A stretch of DNA of 34,773 nucleotides from BS750m-G4 sp964472195. GTDB lineage: Bacteria; Bacteroidota; Ignavibacteria; Tepidaquicellales; Tepidaquicellaceae. The position numbers and the translations under genes are program-made. Positions 8,543-17,239 of the stretch are shown here, in pieces (position 1 is the stretch's first letter; every line of letters starts with the position of its first letter). The notes below the pieces were generated by a model, which had not been told where the DNA came from, searched no databases, and saw nothing but the letters and a program-made list of their open reading frames with translations. The stretch spans positions 1 through 34,773 of the forward strand of contig CAYYJH010000021.1 in NCBI GenBank assembly GCA_964472195.1, read 5' to 3'.

Positions 8543-9407
8543 TTTTAAAATCGAAATCCCCGAACTAAATCATCTGATAAAATTATTAGATGATGAAGAC
8601 GAGGAAATATACAATAACATTAGAAAAAGATTTTTAATGTATGGCGAAGAATCTAAAAAATTCCTGGCTGAATATACTGATTCTGAAGATCAAATAATTG
8701 CGGAACGTTCAAAAGAAATAGTTTCGCTGTTAAACTTTAAACTTCTTGAAAACAAAATACGGGAGTTATTCCTCAACAAGAAAAACTTACTCGAGAGAGC
8801 CGTGTTTTTAATATCATCTTACGGATATCCAAATGTCGATTTTGAAAATTATAAAATGGTCATCGATAAAATGGCAAATGATATAAACAGCAGAATAAAC
8901 CAAAAAAGTACGAAGCTAATAACCTCACTCGAAAAAATTAACATCATTAATGATTACCTTTTCCGCAAAAAAGGTTTCAAAGGAAATACCGAAAATTATT
9001 ACGATACGGACAATAGCTATATAAATAAAGTCATCGATAAAAAAACAGGAATTCCGATCAGTCTTTCAATTCTTTATCTTTTAATTGCAAAAAGAATAAA
9101 CCTGCCGGTATTCGGAATTAATCTTCCGTCACACTTCATTATAAAATACCAGGATGATAAAGAGGAGTTTTTCATCGATCCTTTTAACGAAGGAATTGTA
9201 ATCTCACGAAAAGAAGCTATAAAGTTTTTAAAACAAATCGGTATTTCCGAAAAAGATTTTGACAGTATCTCTTTCTTAAACATTGCCAGCGAAAGAGATA
9301 TTATTAAGCGTTTTATCAACAACCTCATTTATATTTACGAAAAAAATAATGAGAAACTAAAGGTAGAGCAATTAACCCGGCTTCAGTCCCACTTTGAATT
9401 AATATGA
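8523..9407 (+). CDS. SirB1-type transglutaminase-like protein
   Basis: 294 residues. The central block, NSYINKVIDKKTGIPISLSI then LYLLIAKRINLPVFGINLPSHFIIKY (about 160-203) and EEFFIDPFNEG, is the SirB1/'transglutaminase-like core 2' signature. The canonical papain-like cysteine is not evident: GIPISLS occupies the place where catalytic transglutaminases have Cys. The histidine in PSHF is present. The C-terminal tetratricopeptide half found in longer relatives is absent or minimal here, while a helical N-terminal extension (about 1-125) precedes the domain. Function is unknown. It overlaps the transporter gene by 20 nt and ends 7 nt before tex. Confidence 0.85.
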   Translation: MKKIEDNFKIEIPELNHLIKLLDDEDEEIYNNIRKRFLMYGEESKKFLAEYTDSEDQIIAERSKEIVSLLNFKLLENKIRELFLNKKNLLERAVFLISSYGYPNVDFENYKMVIDKMANDINSRINQKSTKLITSLEKINIINDYLFRKKGFKGNTENYYDTDNSYINKVIDKKTGIPISLSILYLLIAKRINLPVFGINLPSHFIIKYQDDKEEFFIDPFNEGIVISRKEAIKFLKQIGISEKDFDSISFLNIASERDIIKRFINNLIYIYEKNNEKLKVEQLTRLQSHFELI

Positions 9408-9414
9408 GAACATT

Positions 9415-11634
9415 ATGAATAAAGAACACATCTCAAAAATTGCGATTGAGCTAAATTTAAATTTCAAACAAGTCTTTGCCACTTCTAAGCTTCTACAAGA
9501 GGAAGCTACCGTCCCATTCATAGCACGATACAGAAAAGAAGCTACGGGTAGTTTGAATGAAGTTGAAATAACTAATATTCGAGACAGGTTAAATCAATTA
9601 TTTGAGTTAGATAAGAGACGCGATGTGGTTTTAAAATCACTCGAAGAAAGAGAACTGCTAACTGACGAATTAAAGGAGAAAATCAATTCTGCTGAAACAA
9701 TGACTGAGCTTGAGGACATTTATCTTCCTTACCGTCCCAAGAAAAGGACCCGTGCTACAGTCGCAAAAGAAAAAGGATTAGAACCGCTCGCTAAAATAAT
9801 TTTCTTACAGGAAGACCTCAATCTTTCTGAAGAAGCAGAAAAATATTTGAATAAAGAAAAGAGCGTGGATACAGAAGAAGATGCTCTATCCGGTGCAAGA
9901 GACATTATTGCTGAATGGATTAACGAAGATAAAGCGACAAGAGAAAAAATGCGGGGACTTTTCGCTAGTCAGTCTGTCATCACATCAAAAATTGTCTCTG
10001 GAAAAGAAAAAGAAGGCTCTAAATATAAAGATTATTTTGAATGGAAGGAGCCTTCTGACAAAGCTCCGTCTCATAGAATACTCGCAATGTTCAGGGGAGA
10101 AAACGAATCATTCCTGAAATTAAATATTAATCCGCCGGAAGAAAATGCGTTTGAAATTTTGGAGAGACAGTTTTTGAAAGGGTGTAGTGACTGCTCCGAA
10201 CAGGTCAAAATAGCTGCACATGATTCTTACAAAAGACTTCTTTCACCGTCTATGGAAACCGAACTACGCACTAATTTGAAAGAAAGGGCGGATAAAGACG
10301 CAATACTAATATTCAGTAATAACCTGCGGCAACTTCTCCTTACACCACCGCTTGGGCAAAAGAATGTGTTAGCAATCGATCCTGGATTCAGAACGGGTTG
10401 TAAAATCGTTTGTCTTGATAAACAGGGAAAATTACTTCACCACGAAACAATATATCCACATCATTCTAATAAACAAAAAGAAGAAGCTGAGAAAAAATTA
10501 ATCGAACTGTGTTTAAAATTTAATACAGAAATAATAGCAATAGGTAACGGAACAGCGGGAAGGGAAACTGAAGAGTTTGCAAGTAAAATAGAATTTAATA
10601 ATGATATTCCTGTAGTTATGGTAAATGAGAGCGGTGCGAGTGTTTACTCGGCTTCAAAAGCCGCGCGTGAAGAATTCCCGGGTTATGATGCAACCGTAAG
10701 AGGTTCGGTCTCAATCGGCAGAAGACTGATGGACCCGCTGTCAGAATTAGTTAAGATTGATCCAAAATCTATTGGTGTAGGACAATATCAGCATGATGTC
10801 AATCAGAATTTATTAAAGCAAAAACTCGATGATGTCGTACTAAGCTGTGTTAACAATGTAGGTGTCGAATTGAATACAGCAAGCAAACAATTGCTATCCT
10901 ATGTTTCCGGTCTGGGTCCAAAACTCGCTCAGAGTATTGTTGAACACAGAAATCAAAATGGTCCAATTAAAACCAGGGAAGGTTTAAAAAAGATTCATAG
11001 ATTTGGGGATAAAGCATTCGAACAGTCAGCCGGCTTTCTAAGAATTCACAATGGGGAGAATCCACTGGATGCAAGTTCTGTTCACCCGGAAAGCTACCAT
11101 GTCGTTTATCAAATAGCAAAAGATTTAAAATGTTCTGTTAATGATTTAATCATCAATCAGAATATACAAAAAAATATAGACGTCGAAAAATACATAACCG
11201 ACACTGTTGGGCTTCCAACACTCGAAGACATCAAAGCCGAGCTTAAAAAACCCGGACGTGATCCAAGAGATAAATATGAAGTATTTAAGTTTTCTGAAAA
11301 TGTAGATAAAATCGAAGACCTAAAACCAGGAATGAAACTCCAGGGAGTTGTAACCAACATTACTGCATTCGGAGCTTTCATAGATGTCGGAGTTCACCAG
11401 GATGGACTTATCCATATCAGCGAGATAGCCGATAGATTTGTTAAAGATATTGCAGATATTCTAAAAGTTCATCAAAAAGTAGAGGTTACAGTGCTTGAAA
11501 TAGATGTTACAAGAAAAAGAATTAAACTTTCTCTTAGAGGTAATAAACCCGCCGCCCCTAAAAAGAAGAAGAAAAAGATTGATGAAAATCTACAGCTGAA
11601 TAAGTTGTTTGAAAAGTTTGGGAAGAAGAAATAG
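9415..11634 (+). CDS. tex: Tex-type RNA-binding transcription accessory protein
   Basis: 739 residues, close to the family norm. Order: N-terminal Tex helical region (about 1-200, with VPFIARYRKEATG), YqgF/RNase H-like domain starting VLAIDPGFRTGCK (about 317), helix-hairpin-helix region (about 490-570, SYVSGLGPKLAQSIVEHR), and an S1 RNA-binding domain (about 638-710, GVVTNITAFGAFIDVGVHQDGLIHIS). The tail is a lysine-rich stretch from about 712. Tex binds nucleic acid and influences transcription and RNA turnover. It is the last gene of the nusB operon, 7 nt after the SirB1-like gene. Confidence 0.96.
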   Translation: MNKEHISKIAIELNLNFKQVFATSKLLQEEATVPFIARYRKEATGSLNEVEITNIRDRLNQLFELDKRRDVVLKSLEERELLTDELKEKINSAETMTELEDIYLPYRPKKRTRATVAKEKGLEPLAKIIFLQEDLNLSEEAEKYLNKEKSVDTEEDALSGARDIIAEWINEDKATREKMRGLFASQSVITSKIVSGKEKEGSKYKDYFEWKEPSDKAPSHRILAMFRGENESFLKLNINPPEENAFEILERQFLKGCSDCSEQVKIAAHDSYKRLLSPSMETELRTNLKERADKDAILIFSNNLRQLLLTPPLGQKNVLAIDPGFRTGCKIVCLDKQGKLLHHETIYPHHSNKQKEEAEKKLIELCLKFNTEIIAIGNGTAGRETEEFASKIEFNNDIPVVMVNESGASVYSASKAAREEFPGYDATVRGSVSIGRRLMDPLSELVKIDPKSIGVGQYQHDVNQNLLKQKLDDVVLSCVNNVGVELNTASKQLLSYVSGLGPKLAQSIVEHRNQNGPIKTREGLKKIHRFGDKAFEQSAGFLRIHNGENPLDASSVHPESYHVVYQIAKDLKCSVNDLIINQNIQKNIDVEKYITDTVGLPTLEDIKAELKKPGRDPRDKYEVFKFSENVDKIEDLKPGMKLQGVVTNITAFGAFIDVGVHQDGLIHISEIADRFVKDIADILKVHQKVEVTVLEIDVTRKRIKLSLRGNKPAAPKKKKKKIDENLQLNKLFEKFGKKK

Positions 11635-11640
11635 AATTAC

Positions 11641-11700
11641 ATCTTCTAAATCTCAGAGGACACAAATAACAGACACTAATCTCACAGATCAACACGAATG
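11641..11700. repeat. Fragment of a 'cacagat/aacac' intergenic repeat
   Basis: After tex, ATCTCAGAGGACACAAATAA and CACTAATCTCACAGATCAAC match in style the low-complexity intergenic repeats (alternating CACAGAT/AACAC words) common in some FCB genomes. A related word, TCCCACAGATTG, occurs at 12511-12522. I cannot define ends, and no long inverted arms are seen. Confidence 0.3.
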
Positions 11701-11753
11701 AAAAAACTTTAATTCTTAATTTTATTGAATTGTTAACGATTAAATATAATTCT

Positions 11754-11825
11754 TCATTCTTGATTCCTCAAAATCTCCATCGTAAACCCGGTAACTTTCT
11801 CTTTTAGTTCAGGCGTTTCTATCAC
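11754..11825 (-). CDS. 23-codon ORF with a perfect Shine-Dalgarno (gene remnant or leader peptide)
   Basis: On the minus strand AGGAGGAG (11833-11840) lies 7 nt before a GTG at 11825, which opens a 23-codon frame ending in TGA at 11754. The predicted peptide is charged and helical (MIETPELKEKVTGFTMEI then LRNQE). Such a strong ribosome site is unusual in this window. It sits just after the stop of the broken ATPase at 11849, so it may be the start of another gene lost in the same decay, or a small peptide. I do not recognise the sequence. Confidence 0.35.
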   Translation of the reverse strand: MIETPELKEKVTGFTMEILRNQE

Positions 11826-11848
11826 TACAAAACTCCTCCTGATGAATA

Positions 11849-12493
11849 TCATTTCTCACCATACTCAGAAATAAAACTAACAAAATTATCTTTATTAATT
11901 TCATTAAAGGTTGCTTCCTTATATGTAGACAACCAGGAAGCAGGAGCTCTCAGGTTCTTTGGAGCCCATTTTATCTTAAAACCATTCAACCTTCCTGAAG
12001 CCTCTTCCACAAAATCTAATTCTGCACCAGTATAGGTACGCCAGAAATAACTGTTTATAATATTCATTTCGTTATTAAGATATTTTTTCCTTTCGCTAAT
12101 AACAAAGTTTTCCCATAACTTACCCAAGTCATCCCTAAATTCTATACCGTTGTAATTTTCGATAATCGTATTGCGAATACCAAGATCATAAAAGAATATC
12201 TTATCCATTTTAACAACTTCTTTTCTCAAGTTTCTACTAAAACCCGGTAAACGAAACACGATAAATGCTTTTTCAACTAACAACTTCATCTTAGTTAGAT
12301 CACGGGAAGATAGAATATCTACATATTTTTGTTCGTCTGCATTAATCTCTACTTTGCTACATTGGACCGTATTCAATATTTTATTTACAAGAGTTGTTTT
12401 TCCTGATTGTCTGGGTCCATAAAGAACAACAATTTTATTCGAGTGAAGTAGTTTATTTTTTATCGATTCAGTTAAAGTTCTGTTGATAAACAT
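11849..12493 (-). pseudogene. Internally deleted AAA/DUF4143 ATPase (AAA_14 family)
   Basis: Family proteins are about 370-400 residues: an AAA_14 ATPase core followed by a DUF4143 nuclease-like domain. Here 214 residues remain from the ATG at 12493 (an upstream in-frame start at 12526 would add 11). The Walker A GPRQSGKTT is intact near residue 28, but the reading frame jumps near 12270-12280 from the early AAA region (SSRDLTKMKLLV) straight to the DUF4143-side segment EKAFIVFRLPGFSRNL. Walker B, the sensor motifs and the first half of DUF4143 are missing. The junction is in frame. The C-terminal part (FFYDLGIRN, LWENFVISE, YFWRTYTGAELDFV) is well preserved. ATP hydrolysis is unlikely. The pieces outside the deletion look uneroded, so the event may be recent. 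Confidence 0.8.
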
Positions 12494-12721
12494 AGAAGAA
12501 AATACCGAAATCCCACAGATTGTCACCCAATTAGCGTGAATTCGGCTAACCTGTTTGCGTAATTCGGGCTAATAACGGTAACCGTGAAGCTAGATTTTAT
12601 TAATAGAACAGAAAAACAATATGAAAGGATAAATTTCAGAATTGAGCTAATACACAATTAAAAACACAAAAAATCTATGTAACACGCAGATTGTTAAAAG
12701 CATACTCCCTTAGAAATTCCA

Positions 12722-12750
12722 TTGACAAAAAATAAAATTCAAGGTAACTT
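12722..12750 (+). promoter_or_regulatory. Sigma-70-type promoter for the export operon
   Basis: TTGACA (12722-12727), a 17-nt spacer and TAACTT (12745-12750) precede the TetR gene. Spacing is ideal and the -35 is a perfect consensus. The candidate operator begins 4 nt downstream of the -10, covering the expected start point. Confidence 0.55.
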
Positions 12751-12753
12751 AAA

Positions 12754-12773
12754 TTAACCAATTAGTTAGTTAA
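12754..12773. promoter_or_regulatory. Candidate TetR operator palindrome
   Basis: TTAACCAATTAGTTAGTTAA matches its own reverse complement at 16 of 20 positions, with perfect 5-bp outer arms TTAAC/GTTAA. It lies between the -10 element and the TetR start codon at 12792, the usual place for an autoregulatory TetR operator. Confidence 0.5.
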
Positions 12774-12791
12774 ACTGTATGATTAAACAAC

Positions 12792-13409
12792 ATGGTTAAT
12801 AGCGAAAGAAAAAATACAACTGAAGAACGAATATTAGAGTCTGCCCGGCAGATATTTCAAACAAAAGGGCTTCAAGGAGCAAGGATGCAGGAAATTGCAG
12901 ATAACGCAAAAATAAACAAGGCAATGCTTCATTATTATTATCGTAGTAAAGAATTATTATTCGAAGCTGTTTTCGAAGAGGCTGCAAATCGAATCTTCCC
13001 GAAGATTGTGGAGCTTCTAAATACTGAATTTCCACTTTTCGAAAAGATTGAGCATTTTGTTGATTACTACTTAACTACACTCCTTGAAAACAAATACATG
13101 CCGGCATTCGTCCTTAATGAATTAAATCAAAACCCGGAAAGGCTTGTAAAGCTAATGAGTGAGAGGGGCATTTTCAAACAGGAAAAATTTATTGAACAAA
13201 TAAATAGTGCAATCAAAGATAAAATAATAATACCCATCGATCCACGCCAGCTAATAACAAACATCATATCTATGTCCATTTTCCCGTTTGCCGGACGACC
13301 AATACTCATGGGCTTATTTAAACTCGATGAAGAATCTTATTATCAATTTATAGAAAGCAGAAAAAAAGAAGTACCTAAATTTATTATAAACGCAATTAAA
13401 GTTAAGTAA
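12792..13409 (+). CDS. TetR/AcrR-family transcriptional regulator (CecR-like by context)
   Basis: 205 residues. The N-terminal TetR helix-turn-helix is clear: ERILESARQIFQTKGLQGAR, MQEIADNAKINKAMLHYYYRSKE and LLFEAVF (about 12-60). The C-terminal ligand-binding half is all-helical and not assignable to a ligand. It is the first gene of the export operon, and the next ORF begins 1 nt after its stop. In E. coli the TetR regulator CecR (YbiH) heads the homologous ybhGFSR operon, so local autoregulation is likely; a palindromic operator candidate sits just upstream. Confidence 0.92.
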   Translation: MVNSERKNTTEERILESARQIFQTKGLQGARMQEIADNAKINKAMLHYYYRSKELLFEAVFEEAANRIFPKIVELLNTEFPLFEKIEHFVDYYLTTLLENKYMPAFVLNELNQNPERLVKLMSERGIFKQEKFIEQINSAIKDKIIIPIDPRQLITNIISMSIFPFAGRPILMGLFKLDEESYYQFIESRKKEVPKFIINAIKVK

Positions 13410-13410
13410 G

Positions 13411-14661
13411 ATGAAACTCTTAATAATGCTATTTATTTTTTTTTCAAACGGTAACGATACTCTAAAACTCGATTATTGCTATGAACAGGTTTATGCAAAA
13501 TATCCGTTAGGAGCTCAAAGAGAATTAAACAAATCATCAACCGAGCTAAAGCTTGACAATCTTGATAAAAATTACTTGCCACAAATAAACATTACCGGAC
13601 AAGCAAGCTACCAATCGGACGTGACAGAAATAGATGTTGGTTCCCCACTCTTTACTACTCCGAAAATTAACAAGGACCAATACAAAATATATCTTGATGT
13701 CAAGCAAACAGTTTTTGATGGCGGAATTACAAGCAGCCTGAAAGATGTCGAAAGAAATCAATTGCTTGCAAATAACCAGGATATAGAAGTAGAACTCTAT
13801 CAGCTCAAACAAAGAATAAATGATTTATTTTTTTCTATCCTGCTGCTTCAGGAGAAAAGAGATTTAGTCAATGTAAAACTCAACACGGTAAAAGAGCAGT
13901 TATCAGAGATTGAATCACAAATAAAATACGGTGTTCTTCCGGCGAGTAACCGGTACATTCTTGAAGCTGAAATTTTAAAAATCGACCAGGAGCTTTTTGA
14001 ATTAGAATCAAACAGGATGGCGTCTTTAAATATGCTTGGTGAATTGCTCGATGAGGAATTTAACAAAAATACAATGTTAGAGCTTCCATCTCCGGTAGTA
14101 ACAGATTTCGATGCCAACCCAGGTGACCGCCCTGAATTTAAACTGTTCCAGCTTGAAAAAAACTCGCTCAAATCTTATGACGATGTTGTATCCTCCCGCA
14201 GCATACCAGAGCTAAGTATCTTTGGACAGGGCGGGTACGGAAGACCGGGATTAAATTTTCTGGATAACAATTTTCAACCTTATTATATTGTCGGTATTAA
14301 CCTATCGTGGAATCCTATTAACTGGAATCGAAATGACAACGAGATACAGATTAATCGAATTAACCAGAAAATCGTTGACATACAAAAAGAAACATTCGAT
14401 AAAAACTTAAAAGTGAGACTGGAAAAATACAAAATGGAAATTTCAAAACTCGAAGGACTCATTGAAAAAGACAAAGAAATTATTGAATTAAGAAGTAAAA
14501 TTCTTATAAGCATTTCGTCACAGCTCAAGAATGGTACAATCACAGCAACAAATTATTTAACAGAGCTAAATTCTGAAAACCAGGCAGAGATAACGCTAAA
14601 AACCCACCGTGTACAGTTAGTTCAAGCTAAAATAGATTTTTTAACACTTAAAGGAAATTAG
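13411..14661 (+). CDS. TolC-family outer membrane efflux protein
   Basis: 416 residues. The N-terminal hydrophobic stretch (about 2-13) looks like a short, slightly atypical signal peptide. The rest shows the outer membrane efflux protein pattern: long heptad-rich helices (about 100-200 and 300-400) alternating with beta-strand segments (YLPQINITGQASYQ; ELSIFGQGGYGRPG; YYIVGINLSWNP), repeated twice as in TolC halves. It should form the outer-membrane and periplasmic duct for the adjacent fusion protein and ABC transporter. It starts 1 nt after the regulator and ends 4 nt before the fusion protein gene. E. coli ybhGFSR lacks a linked TolC gene. Confidence 0.9.
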   Translation: MKLLIMLFIFFSNGNDTLKLDYCYEQVYAKYPLGAQRELNKSSTELKLDNLDKNYLPQINITGQASYQSDVTEIDVGSPLFTTPKINKDQYKIYLDVKQTVFDGGITSSLKDVERNQLLANNQDIEVELYQLKQRINDLFFSILLLQEKRDLVNVKLNTVKEQLSEIESQIKYGVLPASNRYILEAEILKIDQELFELESNRMASLNMLGELLDEEFNKNTMLELPSPVVTDFDANPGDRPEFKLFQLEKNSLKSYDDVVSSRSIPELSIFGQGGYGRPGLNFLDNNFQPYYIVGINLSWNPINWNRNDNEIQINRINQKIVDIQKETFDKNLKVRLEKYKMEISKLEGLIEKDKEIIELRSKILISISSQLKNGTITATNYLTELNSENQAEITLKTHRVQLVQAKIDFLTLKGN

Positions 14662-14665
14662 TTCA

Positions 14666-15568
14666 ATGAAAAGAGTAATCGTTTTTTTAATTTTTTTATC
14701 TTTAATTTTTTCATCCTGTTCTAATAATGATGACAGATCAGATGCATACGGAAATTTTGAAGCAACGGAAATAACAGTTTCGGCTGAAGCAAATGGAAAG
14801 CTGCTCGAATTTAACATCGAAGAAGGTCAAACGATTGATGAAGGAGAAACAGTTGGATATATTGATACAGTTCAATTAGACTTAAAAAAACAACAGCTCA
14901 AACAGCAGAAGAATGCAGTAAGAACGAAATACAATAATGTGTTTTCACAGGTGTCTGTATTACAACAGGAAAAGAAGAATGCTTTAATAGAAAAGAACAG
15001 AATAGAAAATCTAATCAAGGACGAGGCAGCCCCGGAAAAGCAGCTCGATGATATTAACGCAAGAATCAATGTTATAGACAAACAAATCGTCTCTGTTAAA
15101 TCCCAAAACAGTACAACGTTTCAGGAAATTAAGACGATTGATACACAGATAGACCAATTAGCAGATCAAATAAGTAAAAGTGAAATCAGGAATCCGATTA
15201 AGGGAACCGTGTTAATGAAACTCTCTGAACCCTCTGAAATTGTTAATTATGGTAAACCTCTTTACAAAATTGCAGACCTCTCTATAATGGAATTAAGGGT
15301 TTATGTAAGCGGTGACCAGTTTCCATCTATAAAAATCGGACAAGAGGTTACAGTAATTGTGGATAAAACCAAAAAAGAAAATAGAACACTTAAAGGTACT
15401 ATAAGCTGGATTTCTTCCGAAGCTGAATTCACACCAAAGTTAATTCAAACTAAAGAGGAAAGGGTAAATCTCGTTTATGCCGTAAAAGTAAGAGTGAAAA
15501 ATGACGGAACCTTAAAGATTGGTATGCCTGGGGAGATAATGTTTAACTCGAATCAAAAAAGTGAATAA
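14666..15568 (+). CDS. HlyD/YbhG-type periplasmic adaptor lipoprotein
   Basis: 300 residues. A lipoprotein signal ends in the lipobox SLIFSSC, with lipidated Cys18. A biotinyl-lipoyl-like half (EANGKLLEFNIEEGQTIDEG, about 44-63) is followed by a long coiled-coil hairpin (about 72-165, rich in K, Q, E and N). Then come the second lipoyl half (SEIRNPIKGTVLMKLSEP) and a beta-barrel (about 200-295). This is the membrane fusion protein of a tripartite exporter, bridging the inner-membrane permeases and the TolC-type duct. The stop overlaps the start of ABC ATPase 1 by 1 nt (TAATG). Confidence 0.92.
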   Translation: MKRVIVFLIFLSLIFSSCSNNDDRSDAYGNFEATEITVSAEANGKLLEFNIEEGQTIDEGETVGYIDTVQLDLKKQQLKQQKNAVRTKYNNVFSQVSVLQQEKKNALIEKNRIENLIKDEAAPEKQLDDINARINVIDKQIVSVKSQNSTTFQEIKTIDTQIDQLADQISKSEIRNPIKGTVLMKLSEPSEIVNYGKPLYKIADLSIMELRVYVSGDQFPSIKIGQEVTVIVDKTKKENRTLKGTISWISSEAEFTPKLIQTKEERVNLVYAVKVRVKNDGTLKIGMPGEIMFNSNQKSE

Positions 15569-16488
15569 TGCATATCATTGATGTTAGTGGAGTACACAAA
15601 AGCTATGGGAGCACAAAAGCATTAGATGATATATCATTCGATGTAAACTACGGCGAAATATTTGGTTTCATTGGACCAGATGGTGCCGGTAAGACAACAC
15701 TCTTTAGGATACTCACAACTCTTCTCATCCCTGACGAAGGAAAAGCACTTGTCTTGGGAAATGATGTAGTTAAAGATTATAAGATAATTCGTAAAAGAGT
15801 TGGTTACATGGCGGGAAGGTTTTCACTCTACCAGGATTTAACAGTCGAAGAAAATCTTAAATTTTATGCAACAATTTTCGGGACTACAATTGAAGAAAAT
15901 TATGATCTGGTAAAAGAGATCTACGTACAAATCGAACCGTTCAAGAAAAGACGAGCCGGTAAGCTATCCGGGGGAATGAAACAAAAACTCGCTTTGTCCT
16001 GTGCATTAATTCACAAACCGGATTTATTAATTCTCGATGAACCTACGACAGGTGTCGATCCTGTTTCGAGAAATGAATTCTGGGATATATTAATGAACCT
16101 GAAAGAACAAGGGATCACAATTCTTGTTTCAACTCCTTATATGAATGAAGCTGCCCTATGCGACCGCGTTGCACTGATTCAGAATGGAAAGACTCTAAGT
16201 ATAGATACTCCCGAAAATATTACGAACAGATTTTCAAAAATCATATTGGGTATCAGGTCAGATAACATGTATGATCTGCTTTTGAAACTTCAACAATATA
16301 AATATACATATTCCGTTCAACCTTTTGGAGAATATCTTCATTATACAGATAAAAGAGGGAAACCAAATTTAGAAGAGCTTAAAGATTATTTAATAAAAAA
16401 TGGTCATCCTTCCGTAGAGATAATTACATCTCTACCAGATATCGAAGATTGCTTTATAGAATTAATGGAAAAAGAACATGTCAACTGA
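15568..16488 (+). CDS. ABC transporter ATPase 1 (equivalent of the YbhF N-terminal half)
   Basis: 306 residues. Walker A is GPDGAGKTT (36-44) with Asp in the usual Asn position, as I recall for the YbhF N-terminal half. The signature is LSGGMKQK (about 133-140), and Walker B with the catalytic Glu is LLILDEPTTGVD (about 153-164). The D-loop follows, and the switch histidine is replaced: STPYMNEA where most have TTH. The C-terminal about 80 residues form an accessory domain. With Tyr at the switch position its hydrolytic competence is uncertain. The gene overlaps the next ATPase by 11 nt in another frame. Confidence 0.92.
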   Translation: MHIIDVSGVHKSYGSTKALDDISFDVNYGEIFGFIGPDGAGKTTLFRILTTLLIPDEGKALVLGNDVVKDYKIIRKRVGYMAGRFSLYQDLTVEENLKFYATIFGTTIEENYDLVKEIYVQIEPFKKRRAGKLSGGMKQKLALSCALIHKPDLLILDEPTTGVDPVSRNEFWDILMNLKEQGITILVSTPYMNEAALCDRVALIQNGKTLSIDTPENITNRFSKIILGIRSDNMYDLLLKLQQYKYTYSVQPFGEYLHYTDKRGKPNLEELKDYLIKNGHPSVEIITSLPDIEDCFIELMEKEHVN

Positions 16489-17239
16489 AAGTATCCTAAT
16501 AAGAGCAGAAGACCTGACAAAAAGATTCGGAAAATTTACAGCGGTCGATTCGATTTCATTCGAAGTGAAAAGAGGCGAGATATTTGGATTTCTGGGAGCG
16601 AACGGTGCCGGAAAAACCACAGCGATCAAAATGCTTTGCGGTTTATGGAAACCAACATCCGGAAAAGCCACCGTTGCAGGATTTGATGTTTATAAACAAA
16701 CCGAACAGATTAAAAAGACCGTCGGGTATATGAGTCAAAAGTTTTCACTTTATGAAGACCTTACAGTTAAAGAAAATGTAAATTTTTATGGGGGCATCTA
16801 TGGTCTGTCAAACAATAATATTAAGAACAAATCGGAATACTTAATAAAAAAATTAGATATTGAAAAAGAAAAAAATGAACTTATTAAGTCACTTCCACTC
16901 GGCTGGAAGCAAAAGCTTGCGTTCTCTGTTGCTGTTTTGCATGATCCACAAATAGTTTTTCTTGATGAGCCAACGGGAGGAGTTGACCCAATCACAAGAA
17001 GACAATTCTGGAATATGATTTATGAATCAGCAGCATACGGAGTTACAATTTTTGTAACTACACATTATATGGATGAGGCAGAATATTGCGACAGGGTGTC
17101 GATGATGGTTGAAGGAAAGATAGCAGCATTAGACACACCGAGAAATCTGAAAAATCGATTTAATGTGAAGTCAATGCATGACGTATTTGTAAAATTAGCC
17201 CGACCTGATTATAAACCAAACCTAATAACTGCCCAATGA
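16478..17239 (+). CDS. ABC transporter ATPase 2 (equivalent of the YbhF C-terminal half)
   Basis: 253 residues. Walker A is GANGAGKTT (40-48), Q-loop MSQKFSLYEDLTVKENV, Walker B VFLDEPTGGVDP, and the switch histidine is present in TTHYMDEAEYCDR. The signature is degenerate: LPLGWKQKL instead of LSGGxxQ, a substitution typical, to my knowledge, of the second half of YbhF-like ATPases. ATPase 1 has a canonical signature and a lost switch His, while ATPase 2 has the reverse, so the pair probably forms a heterodimer with one competent composite site (inference). It overlaps its neighbours by 11 and 4 nt. Confidence 0.92.
   Translation: MSTESILIRAEDLTKRFGKFTAVDSISFEVKRGEIFGFLGANGAGKTTAIKMLCGLWKPTSGKATVAGFDVYKQTEQIKKTVGYMSQKFSLYEDLTVKENVNFYGGIYGLSNNNIKNKSEYLIKKLDIEKEKNELIKSLPLGWKQKLAFSVAVLHDPQIVFLDEPTGGVDPITRRQFWNMIYESAAYGVTIFVTTHYMDEAEYCDRVSMMVEGKIAALDTPRNLKNRFNVKSMHDVFVKLARPDYKPNLITAQ

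Noticed and set aside
8523..9407. Active transglutaminase or protease
   Set aside because: The fold signature is present, but no catalytic Cys is visible at the expected site, so only a SirB1-like call is made.
12531..12580. Short direct repeats ATTCGGCTAA / ATTCGGGCTAA as a CRISPR or iteron array
   Set aside because: Only two imperfect copies with a 12-bp gap, not an array; probably debris of an intergenic repeat.
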